Below are positions 15,914-24,336 of a stretch of DNA of 60,909 bases, piece after piece (the stretch's first letter is position 1; each line of letters begins with the position of its first letter). Under the pieces are notes generated by a model. It was given only the letters and a program-made list of their open reading frames with translations, ran no database searches and was not told the origin of the DNA. The stretch is taken from positions 1-60,909 of the forward strand of contig DASUQI010000018.1 of the NCBI GenBank assembly GCA_036280655.1, in the 5' to 3' direction. This DNA is from DASSJM01 sp036280655 (GTDB lineage: Bacteria > Actinomycetota > UBA4738 > HRBIN12). A program made the position numbers and the translations under genes.

Positions 15914-17443
15914 TTACAGGGCCTCCCAGATCGCGGCCTTGACCTGGGCGAGCACGTCGTCCTTGGGCCGGCCGGCATCGATCACGATGGCGGGGGTCCC
16001 GCTCCAGTCCAGCCGCCACACCTCGTTCGCCCGTCGATGAACGAAGTCCGCTCCCTCCGAACCGTGCCTGCGCTGCACGGCGACGTCCGGATGTACGCGA
16101 AGCACGATAAGGACGTCCGGGGACGCGATCCTCTCGTAGTAGCGCCCTTCCAGCCGGGCGAGCAGCTGCACCGTCTTGCTTCGGTCTCGCAGACGAGGCA
16201 CCCAGAACGTGGCCGGCCCGTCCATGAGCGTGACCTGCGGGACCGGGAACCGATCGGCCACGACGATCCCGCCCTCGGAGGCGAAGCGTCGCGCCCGGAC
16301 GTAACTGAGGTAGCGATCGCGCGACGTCATGACCTTGCGAACCAGCTTCGCGAGGGCCCGCAGGCGGATGCGATCGCCGTCCGGAAGGGGCGTGGGTTCG
16401 TGCGCTGATGCGGATCGTCCGCCCACCCCGCGCACACCGCCTCTCCAGGCGCCGTGAACGACGGAGGACATCGTCGACCGGGGAGGCTTGCCGAGGTGGA
16501 TCTTGACGACGTCCAGGTCGTTGGAGAGCCAGCGATACACCTCGTCGACGGCCGTCGACTTCCCAGCTCCGTCTCCACCCACGACGGCGATCAAGGCGCC
16601 GCCGTTGTCGAGCCTGCTGCGCACTCGGCGGCGATGCAGCACGTGCCGGCGGAACGCCACTCGCACGCGCCGCCACACCCTCACGAACGGGTCGAGGCCG
16701 GGAGGACGCCCCGCCTGAGCGGCCAGCGATCGCTCGAGGCCGTAGGCCGTCCGGATCCGCAACGGGGCCGAGGTCCCCGGCTCGAGGGACCGCCGGCAAC
16801 GCTCCCACAGGTTGGGACCGACGAAAGGAAGGTGCTCTCGAACGACCCGGCGCGCCTGCTCCGCGTCGGCACGAGCGCTGAGGTAGGCAAGCTCCCGAGC
16901 CTCGCCGGCGGAAAGCGATCCTTTGAGCGTGAGGATGGAGTCCCACGTCGAGTGCTTCAGGACCATCCGAAGCACGAAGACCACGAACTCGAACTCGGGG
17001 GCCGGAACACGGAACAGGGAGCCCTGCCGGGCCGACGCCAGATACGCCTCCTCGAGCGGTAGCCGATAGTTCTTGGTCATGTCATCGCCGACAACGAGCC
17101 GGTAGTGGACGTGCAGATGGACCACCTTGCCGGACGCCTGGTCGAGACCGTACGAGTGGAAGACGCCCGGCAGCTGCTTCTTGGTCGGCGGTCTCCCGTC
17201 CTTGAAGCCCAGGCTCCGGATGATCTGCTCGAACCGCTGAGTGTGCAGGCGGCTGACGAGCAGGTCGAGGTCGCTCTCGGCGCGTGCGGACCGATCCAAC
17301 GCCTCGTTGCTCTTCCAGTGGCAGTAGTCCACCCCCTGCGCGGAAAGCGTCTCGCACAGGCGACGTACCAGTTCCAGTTCGGGATGGGCTCCACCATCGA
17401 CAGGTTGAGCGCCCCGTGGCACGACGACGACTTCATGGGGCAT
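15914..17443 (-). CDS. nucleotidyltransferase-like / thymidylate-kinase-like fusion
   Basis: About 509 residues from the ATG preceded by GGAG; a GTG at 17512 would add 23. Residues 20-160 look like a minimal nucleotidyltransferase: HWKSNE, SDLDLLVSR (Asp-x-Asp at 58-60) and HLHVHYRL where a third Asp is expected. Residues about 280-509 are a P-loop kinase: ALIAVVGGDGAGKSTAVDEV (P-loop 289-297), VVADRFP (lid/base), and a late VLIVLRVHPDVAVQRR similar to dTMP kinase. Such fusions occur in actinobacterial polysaccharide loci but have no known reaction. It is embedded between a sulfotransferase and the flippase; a role in activating a sugar or phosphorylating a glycan precursor is speculative. 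Confidence 0.65.
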   Translation of the reverse strand: MPHEVVVVPRGAQPVDGGAHPELELVRRLCETLSAQGVDYCHWKSNEALDRSARAESDLDLLVSRLHTQRFEQIIRSLGFKDGRPPTKKQLPGVFHSYGLDQASGKVVHLHVHYRLVVGDDMTKNYRLPLEEAYLASARQGSLFRVPAPEFEFVVFVLRMVLKHSTWDSILTLKGSLSAGEARELAYLSARADAEQARRVVREHLPFVGPNLWERCRRSLEPGTSAPLRIRTAYGLERSLAAQAGRPPGLDPFVRVWRRVRVAFRRHVLHRRRVRSRLDNGGALIAVVGGDGAGKSTAVDEVYRWLSNDLDVVKIHLGKPPRSTMSSVVHGAWRGGVRGVGGRSASAHEPTPLPDGDRIRLRALAKLVRKVMTSRDRYLSYVRARRFASEGGIVVADRFPVPQVTLMDGPATFWVPRLRDRSKTVQLLARLEGRYYERIASPDVLIVLRVHPDVAVQRRHGSEGADFVHRRANEVWRLDWSGTPAIVIDAGRPKDDVLAQVKAAIWEAL

Positions 17444-17533
17444 CGGGACGACTCCGGTGAAGGCGGGGGGAACGGAGCCATGACGATACGGAAGGCCTGG
17501 CTCGTACGGCACGCGCGTCAGGGCGTATCTCTC

Positions 17534-18547
17534 CTACGTCGTTCGCATGACCGGCCGGGCACGGCCCTCGCCCTCGGCCGGGTCCTCGATCGGAGACTCC
17601 GGGGGGATCCAGAACCGCTTGTCGGGCAGGGTCTCTCCGTCCCGGTAGACATCCAGTCCGAAGATGTCCAGGATCTTCATGACCCGAGCTTCCTCGCGAC
17701 GATCGACCTTCTTCCGCCACTTCTCCACGAGGTAGGAGCGCGTGTCGGCACCCCCCTCGTTCAGCAGCCGACGGGTTTCCTCGGTGGATTTGAACTGCAC
17801 GTTGACGGAGGGAACGCCGAGCCGGCGTCGCATCCGCTCGGGGTCCGACAAGGCCAGCTTGTCGGTGAGCTCGCGGATCACCGGGTCGGGATCCACGACG
17901 AGCTGCTCATAGGAGACGACGGCCCAGTCCGGCGCGGCCTCCTGGAGCGCAACCGCGTTCTGCAGACACCACGACAGGACGCCGCGGTCCAGATCGGTCC
18001 CCTCCGACAGGATGCGCCGGGCCGCCTCGAGCTGCTCCTCGCTGAAATGACGACGGTAGTCACTCGTCAAGAAAGAGGGCAGCACGGGCCAGCGCTCGCT
18101 CGAGATGGTCACGGCGATCGGATGCCGGACGAGGTACAGGACGCGGGCGTTGAACGTGTCGCGCACCCAGTTGATCCGATCGGCGGGTGCGTGGATCTCC
18201 TTGAAGACGATCCGGTGTGTGATCGGGCGGTAGTACCGCCGGGCGGGGTTCGGGTTCGTGAAGCCGAGGCCCCCGTCACACAGTCGCTGGAGATAGCTGC
18301 GGAGCTTCTCGGTGACATCGACGCTGTAGAGCTCGTCCCATTCGCTGATCCCGAGGTGCTTGCGGACGACGGGGTTCTCCAGGTACAGGGCTTGATTGCA
18401 GGTCTTGAAACCGGGCTGGCTCCAGATCAACTCCATGAGCCACGTGCTTCCGCTCCTCGGCGTGGAGTACAGGAAGACGTTCGGACGACCGTCCGGGCGA
18501 TGCACGTTCGACGCCGATTTCACGATGCGCTTGGCCGCCTTGATCAT
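17534..18547 (-). CDS. sulfotransferase 5
   Basis: 337 residues. The PAPS loop VFLYSTPRSGSTWLMEL (about 24-40) and the 3'-phosphate helix VLYLVRHPIAVTISSERWP (about 136-154) are both canonical. VVSYEQLVVDPDPVIREL, the usual xxYEDLxxdP region, follows. It resembles the Stf0/Sulfotransfer_3 enzymes that act on lipids and glycans. Its ATG overlaps the stop of the P-loop protein by 4 nt, indicating translational coupling with that protein. The C-terminal 40 residues are charged and Pro-rich. Confidence 0.87.
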   Translation of the reverse strand: MIKAAKRIVKSASNVHRPDGRPNVFLYSTPRSGSTWLMELIWSQPGFKTCNQALYLENPVVRKHLGISEWDELYSVDVTEKLRSYLQRLCDGGLGFTNPNPARRYYRPITHRIVFKEIHAPADRINWVRDTFNARVLYLVRHPIAVTISSERWPVLPSFLTSDYRRHFSEEQLEAARRILSEGTDLDRGVLSWCLQNAVALQEAAPDWAVVSYEQLVVDPDPVIRELTDKLALSDPERMRRRLGVPSVNVQFKSTEETRRLLNEGGADTRSYLVEKWRKKVDRREEARVMKILDIFGLDVYRDGETLPDKRFWIPPESPIEDPAEGEGRARPVMRTT

Positions 18548-19287
18548 CGGTCCGTCGTCTCCTGCCGAGAGGATCCTCGCGCCTCAGACCCCAGCGCGGC
18601 CGATACCTCGTCCGCGATCTCGTCGGGCGTGCGCTGATCCGAACGGACGTGCAGGATCCGGGGCATGTCCGCCGTCCCCGCCTCGAGCGTCTGGGCGAAC
18701 GCCCTGCGGAAGCGGGCGAGGAACTCCTCTTTCTCCTCGTCGCGATGGCCTGCGCTCAGGTACCAGTGCCCCCGCTCCTTCGCGCGCCCCAGCAGGGTCA
18801 CATCCGGGGCCTCGAGCGACACGACGAGGTCCAGGGCGCCCAGCCACCCGTCGAGGGACGCGCGCCACCACCGTTGGAACCGCTGGCTCCCGGTGAGGGC
18901 CGGTCCGAACTCGTGAAGGCGCGCCAGGCGGTAGACCGGACCGTGGTCGAGCACGGTGGTGACGGCGGCGGTGGTCCGCTGCCTCCGCGCTGCTCGGAGC
19001 CATGCATCCAGGAACGCCATGGACTTCATCTCGTTCCACGTGAACCAGCGGTCCCGCCGGTAGTGGAGGAGCCACGCGGGGAGCAGGCCGGCCACCTTGG
19101 CCACCACGAACGGGAACCACCGGATCCTCGTCACCTCGAAGCCGGCCCGGATCCGATCATCACGGGCGCGCAGCGATCGGACGAGCGACGTCTTGCCGGC
19201 CAGGGCCGGCCCCATCACCTCGACGACGAGCGCCCGTCGCCGGGTCGTCGCGTCGTTCGGGTCGAGGTTCCGATCGTTAGCGTCCAT
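18544..19287 (-). CDS. P-loop nucleotide/polyol-kinase-like protein coupled to sulfotransferase 5
   Basis: 247 residues. A Walker A motif, GPALAGKTS, lies at 26-34 after a beta strand (VVEVM). A possible base-specificity Asp occurs in TVLDHGPVYRLARL (about 113-126), and a late DLVVSLEAPDVTLLGRAKER matches the lid-helix region of deoxynucleoside/thymidylate kinases (vyLxxxpexxxxRxxxR). It phosphorylates or binds a small nucleotide or sugar; the substrate is not recognisable. The 4-nt stop/start overlap with sulfotransferase 5 suggests the pair work together. It is not a standard CysC APS kinase. Confidence 0.62.
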   Translation of the reverse strand: MDANDRNLDPNDATTRRRALVVEVMGPALAGKTSLVRSLRARDDRIRAGFEVTRIRWFPFVVAKVAGLLPAWLLHYRRDRWFTWNEMKSMAFLDAWLRAARRQRTTAAVTTVLDHGPVYRLARLHEFGPALTGSQRFQRWWRASLDGWLGALDLVVSLEAPDVTLLGRAKERGHWYLSAGHRDEEKEEFLARFRRAFAQTLEAGTADMPRILHVRSDQRTPDEIADEVSAALGSEARGSSRQETTDR

Positions 19288-19396
19288 CAGCCATCCGGAG
19301 CGTGTCGGACATCGGGTAAAGCGGCAGGCGCGTGCGGCGACACTGTACGGAGGCGGATACCGGCGGGCACGCAGCCTCGAGCGTATGTCTCATACG

Positions 19397-20251
19397 TCAA
19401 CCGGCCGATGAACCGGGAGCGCCGACGAACGCGCGATAGGCCTTCTCCGCCGCGGTCCGCAGATCCGCGAGGGCGGGGTCCTCGTACCGCTCCCGCATCT
19501 GGCCCTTGGCGACCTCGCGTTGCGCCGAAGGGCGCTGGACCCGGAGCTCGGGGACCCGGCGCCGTCGTCCCTCGGATCCGTCCCGGTACGGTCGGGTCAG
19601 CGCGTGGTACTCGTCGGCGCTGAGGAGCCCGGACACGAACCGGTTGAGGGATGGCTGCCATGGAGGGCCCTCCGCCCGCTCGTCGATCAAGGTGAACACG
19701 GCCTGGACATTCTGCTCCGTGTGATCGAACTCTCGGAACCGCGTCCCGAACCGTTTGTTCACGCGCCGGGTCACGGCCCCGAAGTCGGACGTCACCTCCG
19801 TGAACGTCGCGATGACAAACGCGGACCGAAAGGGCAGGATCCGCTCGTAGAACGCGACGTAGGTCTTCAGCCACTGCCTGGCCGTCACCTCCGGCTCGCG
19901 CATCAAGGAGGACAGGATCGTGGGCTCGGGCTCCCGCGCCGTGATCAGGGTCGGCACGCCGCGGCGTGCCGCCGCGACCAGCGAGGCGGCCGCGTGCATG
20001 TGATGAGCCAAGCGGACGTGGTCGTTCTGCGCCAATTGGAACGCGATCGCGGCGAACGTATTCGCGGAACGCGAGGTACCGTCGACGACCAGCTCGGTGC
20101 GAGCCTCCAGCACGGAATGCTCGTTCTTCAAGCGGGCCATCGGAAGGTACATCGTCGGGTACATCGAGATCCAACGTCGCAGCGCATGCCGGGGTGACCC
20201 GAGCAACGACCTTCCATCCGATCCGCGCATCCTCATGATCGTCTCGCCCAT
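19397..20251 (-). CDS. divergent sulfotransferase-like protein 6
   Basis: 284 residues. A P-loop-like motif, ELVVDGTSRSANTFAAIAF (about 53-71), replaces the usual PRSGTT of sulfotransferases. LITAREPEPTILSSLMREP (about 102-120) occupies the place of the 3'-phosphate site, with Arg and Ser in the expected order. RNA or protein kinases do not match. It resembles the uncharacterised sulfotransferase-like proteins found in cyanobacterial and actinobacterial polysaccharide loci. The C-terminal third is Arg-rich. It is 10 bp downstream of the glycosyltransferase gene and probably co-transcribed. Enzyme activity is less certain than for sulfotransferases 1-5. Confidence 0.6.
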   Translation of the reverse strand: MGETIMRMRGSDGRSLLGSPRHALRRWISMYPTMYLPMARLKNEHSVLEARTELVVDGTSRSANTFAAIAFQLAQNDHVRLAHHMHAAASLVAAARRGVPTLITAREPEPTILSSLMREPEVTARQWLKTYVAFYERILPFRSAFVIATFTEVTSDFGAVTRRVNKRFGTRFREFDHTEQNVQAVFTLIDERAEGPPWQPSLNRFVSGLLSADEYHALTRPYRDGSEGRRRRVPELRVQRPSAQREVAKGQMRERYEDPALADLRTAAEKAYRAFVGAPGSSAG

Positions 20252-20261
20252 CAGTCCTGCC

Positions 20262-21452
20262 TCACCGGTGGATCAACCGCCGGTACACGTGGGAAATCTG
20301 CCGGTAGAACGACTCGGATCGGAAGTCGGACGTCACTCGGCGTACCGCCGCTCGTCCCAGCGAGGCCCGCTGGTCCGGATCCTTCAACAGTGAGCAGATC
20401 ACGTCGGCCAGGGCAGCCGGGTCCCCCGGAGGGACCAGCGCGCCGGATACGCCGTCGTCGATCTGCTCCGTTGCCCCTCCGAGGTCGGTGGCGATCACGG
20501 CCTTGCCCAGCGACATCCCCTGCAGCACGACCCCGGGGAAGGGATCGGGATGCGTCGAACAGTGCGTGATCACGTCGGCCGCGGCCATGATCTGGGGAAC
20601 GTCATCCCGGTAGCCCATGAAGGACACGGCATCACCGACATCCAGCTCGGCCGGCAGGCGCCGCAGCCGCTCCGCGTATCGACGATGGTGCTCGCCGCCC
20701 AGCTCAGGGCCAACGACAGCGAAGCGTGTCTGCGGGAACGTGTCCAGTACCCGCGGGATCGCTCGGATAAGCACCTCGTGGCCCTTGAGCTCGACCAGCT
20801 TCGATACCAAGACCACGAGGAACCCGTCCTCTGGCACGCCGAGCTCCGCACGGACCGAGGCGCCGTCGACACCGACGTGGAACACCGCCGGATCGGGACC
20901 GGCGTCGTGGATCACAGACACCTTCGGTGTCTCGATCCCCTGCTTCAGGAACACCTCCCGACGAACCGAGTCGGACACGGCGACGATCTCGCTGGCAAGG
21001 GCGACAACGATGCGCGGGAGCACCTTCCTGAGTGGAGACGGCCAGGTGGACACGTCCGCTCGCACGTGCCAGACGCATGGGACCCGCGCCAGGCGCGCGG
21101 CGATCCCCGCATAGACGTCGAGGATCTCGTTCACGTGGACCAGGGCGACCCGTTCCCGACGGATGATGCGCGCCAGCCGGTAGGCGCTTCGCGCGGTCTT
21201 CAGGAGGTCGCTCCAGTATTGGGCTGCGGAACGCCCCCGACGAAGGCGTGGGAGCGACAACGTGTGCGAGGGAATGTATCTCGCCTCGGCGGGGAGCGAG
21301 GCGCCCCCCGGTTCCTCCGCCAGCGCCAGGATTGGCTGGTACCCCCAGTTGGCGATCCTCATGCCCATGTCGAGCATGCAGCGGAACGCCCCACTTTCCG
21401 GATCGGCATCGGCCGACGTGTAGAGGATCGGCGCGACCCGAGCGTTCGTCAT
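20262..21452 (-). CDS. GT4-family glycosyltransferase
   Basis: 396 residues. Two Rossmann halves are visible. The N-terminal half contains ILYTSADADPESGAFRCMLD and VALVHVNEILDVYAGIAARL. The C-terminal half contains VVLVSKLVELKGHEVLIRAI (the GT4 xGRLxxxKGxxxLI position), FMGYRDDV, and HPDPFPGVVLQGMSLGKAVI with the E-x7-E position altered to a D/Q pair. It adds a sugar from an NDP donor during repeat-unit assembly. The ATG overlaps the stop of the next upstream glycosyltransferase by 4 nt. Confidence 0.86.
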   Translation of the reverse strand: MTNARVAPILYTSADADPESGAFRCMLDMGMRIANWGYQPILALAEEPGGASLPAEARYIPSHTLSLPRLRRGRSAAQYWSDLLKTARSAYRLARIIRRERVALVHVNEILDVYAGIAARLARVPCVWHVRADVSTWPSPLRKVLPRIVVALASEIVAVSDSVRREVFLKQGIETPKVSVIHDAGPDPAVFHVGVDGASVRAELGVPEDGFLVVLVSKLVELKGHEVLIRAIPRVLDTFPQTRFAVVGPELGGEHHRRYAERLRRLPAELDVGDAVSFMGYRDDVPQIMAAADVITHCSTHPDPFPGVVLQGMSLGKAVIATDLGGATEQIDDGVSGALVPPGDPAALADVICSLLKDPDQRASLGRAAVRRVTSDFRSESFYRQISHVYRRLIHR

Positions 21453-22636
21453 CGGTCAGCGCGCACCGGCGGGCTCGCTGCCGGCCCCGCGAGTTCGTGG
21501 ATCCCGTAGAGCGCCCGGTACGCACTCACCGACTCCTGGAACGAGAACGGCGATCCGGCGAACCGCTGCTGCACGTTCTCCCGGTCCCTCGGCATCCGCA
21601 GCGCCGAGCGGATGTGTTCGGCGTGTTTGATGGCATCGTCCGGGGCCGCAACCAGGATCGAACCGGGGAAGAACATGGCGATCTCCCGGATCGGGGGGAT
21701 GTCGCTGGCAACGATCGGAAGACCGGCCGCGAGCGCCTCCAAAGGCGCGCCGGGCAGGCCCTCCCACGAGGAGGGGAAGAAGAAGACATCGGAGGCCAGA
21801 AGCAGCCGCGGAACGTCCGGACGGTTGTTCGTGATCGCGCAGATCTCGCGGAATCCGAGCTGGTCGATGAGGCCATCCACCTCCTTGTAGAGCTGCCCGC
21901 CCCCGATGAGCAGCAATCGGACGCTGCCGTCCTGCCGGTGAACCAGGCGGACGGTCTCCAGGATGACGCGATGGTTCTTCTGCGCAGACAGCCGTCCCAC
22001 GTTCACGACGATCCTGCTGTCGGCTGGCCAGCCGAACTCCTCTCGAACACCCACTCGATCCTCGGGAACCCTGAATGGGGCGACGTCCGTGCCGTTGTAA
22101 ACGACCTTGCAGTCGCGCTTCGACTGCCACCGGCCCGGGAGCGCGCTGTCTAGCGCACTCTTCGACACGGCGATGACGTCAGTCGCATATCGCGTGATGA
22201 GCCATCGCATCGCCCAGATGAACGGCCGGCTGGGAAGCACGACCCGAACGACGGGATTGCTCGCCGTGCGCCTTCCGGCATCACCGATCGAATTGTGGAC
22301 CGCCACGATCCTGATAGGCACCCGCTGCAACGCCGCCAACCACGCGACGATCCCGCTCAAGAACTGGGGCTCGGTGTGGACCACATCGTACCGACCCTGT
22401 CGGAGAAGGCGCGAGAATTCGAGCAGGAAGCGAGGAGTCCGGATCGACACGACGTGGGTCGAGCCGCCCAGGCTCGCGACATCTCCCTCGACCTCGTTCG
22501 GGCCCAGATCGAGGGAGCAGAAGTCGAACTCGATGGATCGAGTTCCTCGCAGCTCGCTGCACACCTCGAGGGTCCGCAATTGCGCCCCGGCCCGCTCCAA
22601 GCTGCCGAATACGCACAGCACCCTCTTCGGACGCAT
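21449..22636 (-). CDS. GT4-family glycosyltransferase
   Basis: 395 residues from MRPKRVLCVFGSLERAGAQL, the usual N-terminus of the family. An upstream in-frame ATG at 22717 overlaps the polymerase stop by 4 nt and would add 27 residues, so coupled translation from there is possible. The C-terminal half carries VVNVGRLSAQKNHRVILE, LLIGGGQLYKE, and FFFPSSWEGLPGAPLEALAA with the E-x7-E catalytic/donor motif. It retains all hallmark residues and should be active. It belongs to the minus-strand polysaccharide operon between wzy and the next GT. Confidence 0.88.
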   Translation of the reverse strand: MRPKRVLCVFGSLERAGAQLRTLEVCSELRGTRSIEFDFCSLDLGPNEVEGDVASLGGSTHVVSIRTPRFLLEFSRLLRQGRYDVVHTEPQFLSGIVAWLAALQRVPIRIVAVHNSIGDAGRRTASNPVVRVVLPSRPFIWAMRWLITRYATDVIAVSKSALDSALPGRWQSKRDCKVVYNGTDVAPFRVPEDRVGVREEFGWPADSRIVVNVGRLSAQKNHRVILETVRLVHRQDGSVRLLLIGGGQLYKEVDGLIDQLGFREICAITNNRPDVPRLLLASDVFFFPSSWEGLPGAPLEALAAGLPIVASDIPPIREIAMFFPGSILVAAPDDAIKHAEHIRSALRMPRDRENVQQRFAGSPFSFQESVSAYRALYGIHELAGPAASPPVRADR

Positions 22637-22713
22637 TACGTCCGACTCGGACCGTTCGGCCCGCCCGTGGTGGGTCAGAGCCGACTTCCCCGTCGCCCGA
22701 CTCGCGCCTCGAC

Positions 22714-24294
22714 TCATCGGTGAGGAACCGCGACCGTCTCGACCCGCGGCGGTTCGGCAGACCTCTTCCGTGTCAGAAGCGCGGGTATCACGTAAACGAT
22801 GATCCACCCCCACGCCACGGCTCGTACCCCGAAGGACGACGAGTTCCTGACCCAGAGCAGCATCTCCATGACGACGATCAACGCGAAGGCCAGCGCCCGA
22901 GGGTCCGGTGCTTTGCTGGTCATCGACCGCCAGAGCCGAGTCAGCCCCCATCCGAAGATCAAGTACAGGCCGACGACCCCGAGCGCGCCGAACTGCAAGT
23001 ATGCCTCCGCCAACTGCAGGTAGCCCAGGCCTGCGTTCTTCCCTGGGTGCAGTAACGGAAGGATCCATTGGCTGGGTGGGAGGCGCTCGATCTCGGCACC
23101 GAGGAACGGGAAGATGATCGATCGGAAGGGGACCGCCACGGTGAGAGAGGCCAGGTAATCCCGCCCGAGGTGGTAGCCCTCTGTGTCGGGAACCGCAACT
23201 ACGGTCCCCATCAGCGTCTGATAGACACTCGACATGGAAGAGAGGAAGCCCGAGACGGGATCGTCTCCGAAGGTGTTTGCCGCCTGCACCTGGTTGGTCG
23301 CGGCGTTCGCGAACGTACTCACCGACACCTCCGAGATCGGCACCTGTCGCAAGTTGAGGATGGTGGGGATCAGGAACGCGATCAACGCCACGATAGCGAG
23401 GGAGCGCCACAGGCCGATCCGGGCGCCCATCAGGTAGAGACCGGAGGCGACGACGCTCATGGTGGCGATCGGCCCCCCCCGGTCTCCGACCCCGAGCATC
23501 ACCACGATGAACGGGACCGCAAGCAGGACGACCTGTCTCCGCGAGCGACGATCCGCGCTCGTTGCGGTCAGGATCAGCAACGACCACGGCAGGAGATGCG
23601 CGACGAACACCCCTACGACCTGGGGGATGGCGCCGGACCTCTTGGCATCGTGGTATGCGGCATAGCCTCCCTCCACGGCGAAGCTCAGCGTGCCTCCGGC
23701 GAGCGAGGAGGCTGCGATGAGCAGGGCCGAGACCGCGTACATCGCGAACCCGACCGTCCGAAGGGCTCGAAGACGAGGCGTGATGTCCGCCGCTCTCCCC
23801 GCCGTGCTACCGGCGGCACCCGCCAGGGCGAGGATCTGGGTCGGAAGCAGGAGCGCACCGAGCAGGAACGAGGAGAACGCCAGCATGACCACCGGCATCC
23901 CTCTCAGGATGCCCTGGGTGTCCACGACCTCCCAGGAGAGGAAGGCATCGCCGCCCTCGAACAGGTACAGGATCAGCGGGCTGCACGTGAAAAGGAACGT
24001 GACGGCGAGGAAGAGGGACGGGAAGGACAGCAGCGGCAACCGATGCACGTACAGCACGAGCCCGATCGTCAGGAGGCAGAACATCACGGTGGTGAGCGCG
24101 GCCGACCGGACGTTCCCCAACGGCAGCGTTCCATGGCGAACCACGAGCCAGGCCAACCCCAGGGTGACCGGGGTCGCCAGCAGAGCCAGCGTCAACCGGA
24201 GATACTCCCGATTGACCCAGTGTCTCCGAGCGACTGCGGTTCCCGCTTCGAGCCTCGGCGTGAGACGAGCACCGCTCTCAGCGGCCATCGACAT
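22714..24294 (-). CDS. Wzy-type O-antigen/exopolysaccharide polymerase
   Basis: 526 residues with about 12 transmembrane helices and one large external loop (about residues 325-420, containing NQVQAANTFGDDPVSGF and PDTEGYHLGRDYL). This topology is that of repeat-unit polymerases, which join undecaprenyl-linked repeat units at the outer face of the membrane. Wzy proteins have little conserved sequence, so the call rests on topology and neighbourhood. It sits between the secreted phosphoesterase and two glycosyltransferases in the same operon. Confidence 0.8.
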   Translation of the reverse strand: MSMAAESGARLTPRLEAGTAVARRHWVNREYLRLTLALLATPVTLGLAWLVVRHGTLPLGNVRSAALTTVMFCLLTIGLVLYVHRLPLLSFPSLFLAVTFLFTCSPLILYLFEGGDAFLSWEVVDTQGILRGMPVVMLAFSSFLLGALLLPTQILALAGAAGSTAGRAADITPRLRALRTVGFAMYAVSALLIAASSLAGGTLSFAVEGGYAAYHDAKRSGAIPQVVGVFVAHLLPWSLLILTATSADRRSRRQVVLLAVPFIVVMLGVGDRGGPIATMSVVASGLYLMGARIGLWRSLAIVALIAFLIPTILNLRQVPISEVSVSTFANAATNQVQAANTFGDDPVSGFLSSMSSVYQTLMGTVVAVPDTEGYHLGRDYLASLTVAVPFRSIIFPFLGAEIERLPPSQWILPLLHPGKNAGLGYLQLAEAYLQFGALGVVGLYLIFGWGLTRLWRSMTSKAPDPRALAFALIVVMEMLLWVRNSSSFGVRAVAWGWIIVYVIPALLTRKRSAEPPRVETVAVPHR

Positions 24295-24336
24295 GATGCG
24301 AGCCGCCTTTCTCGAGTCGCAACCTCATGCAGGGAT

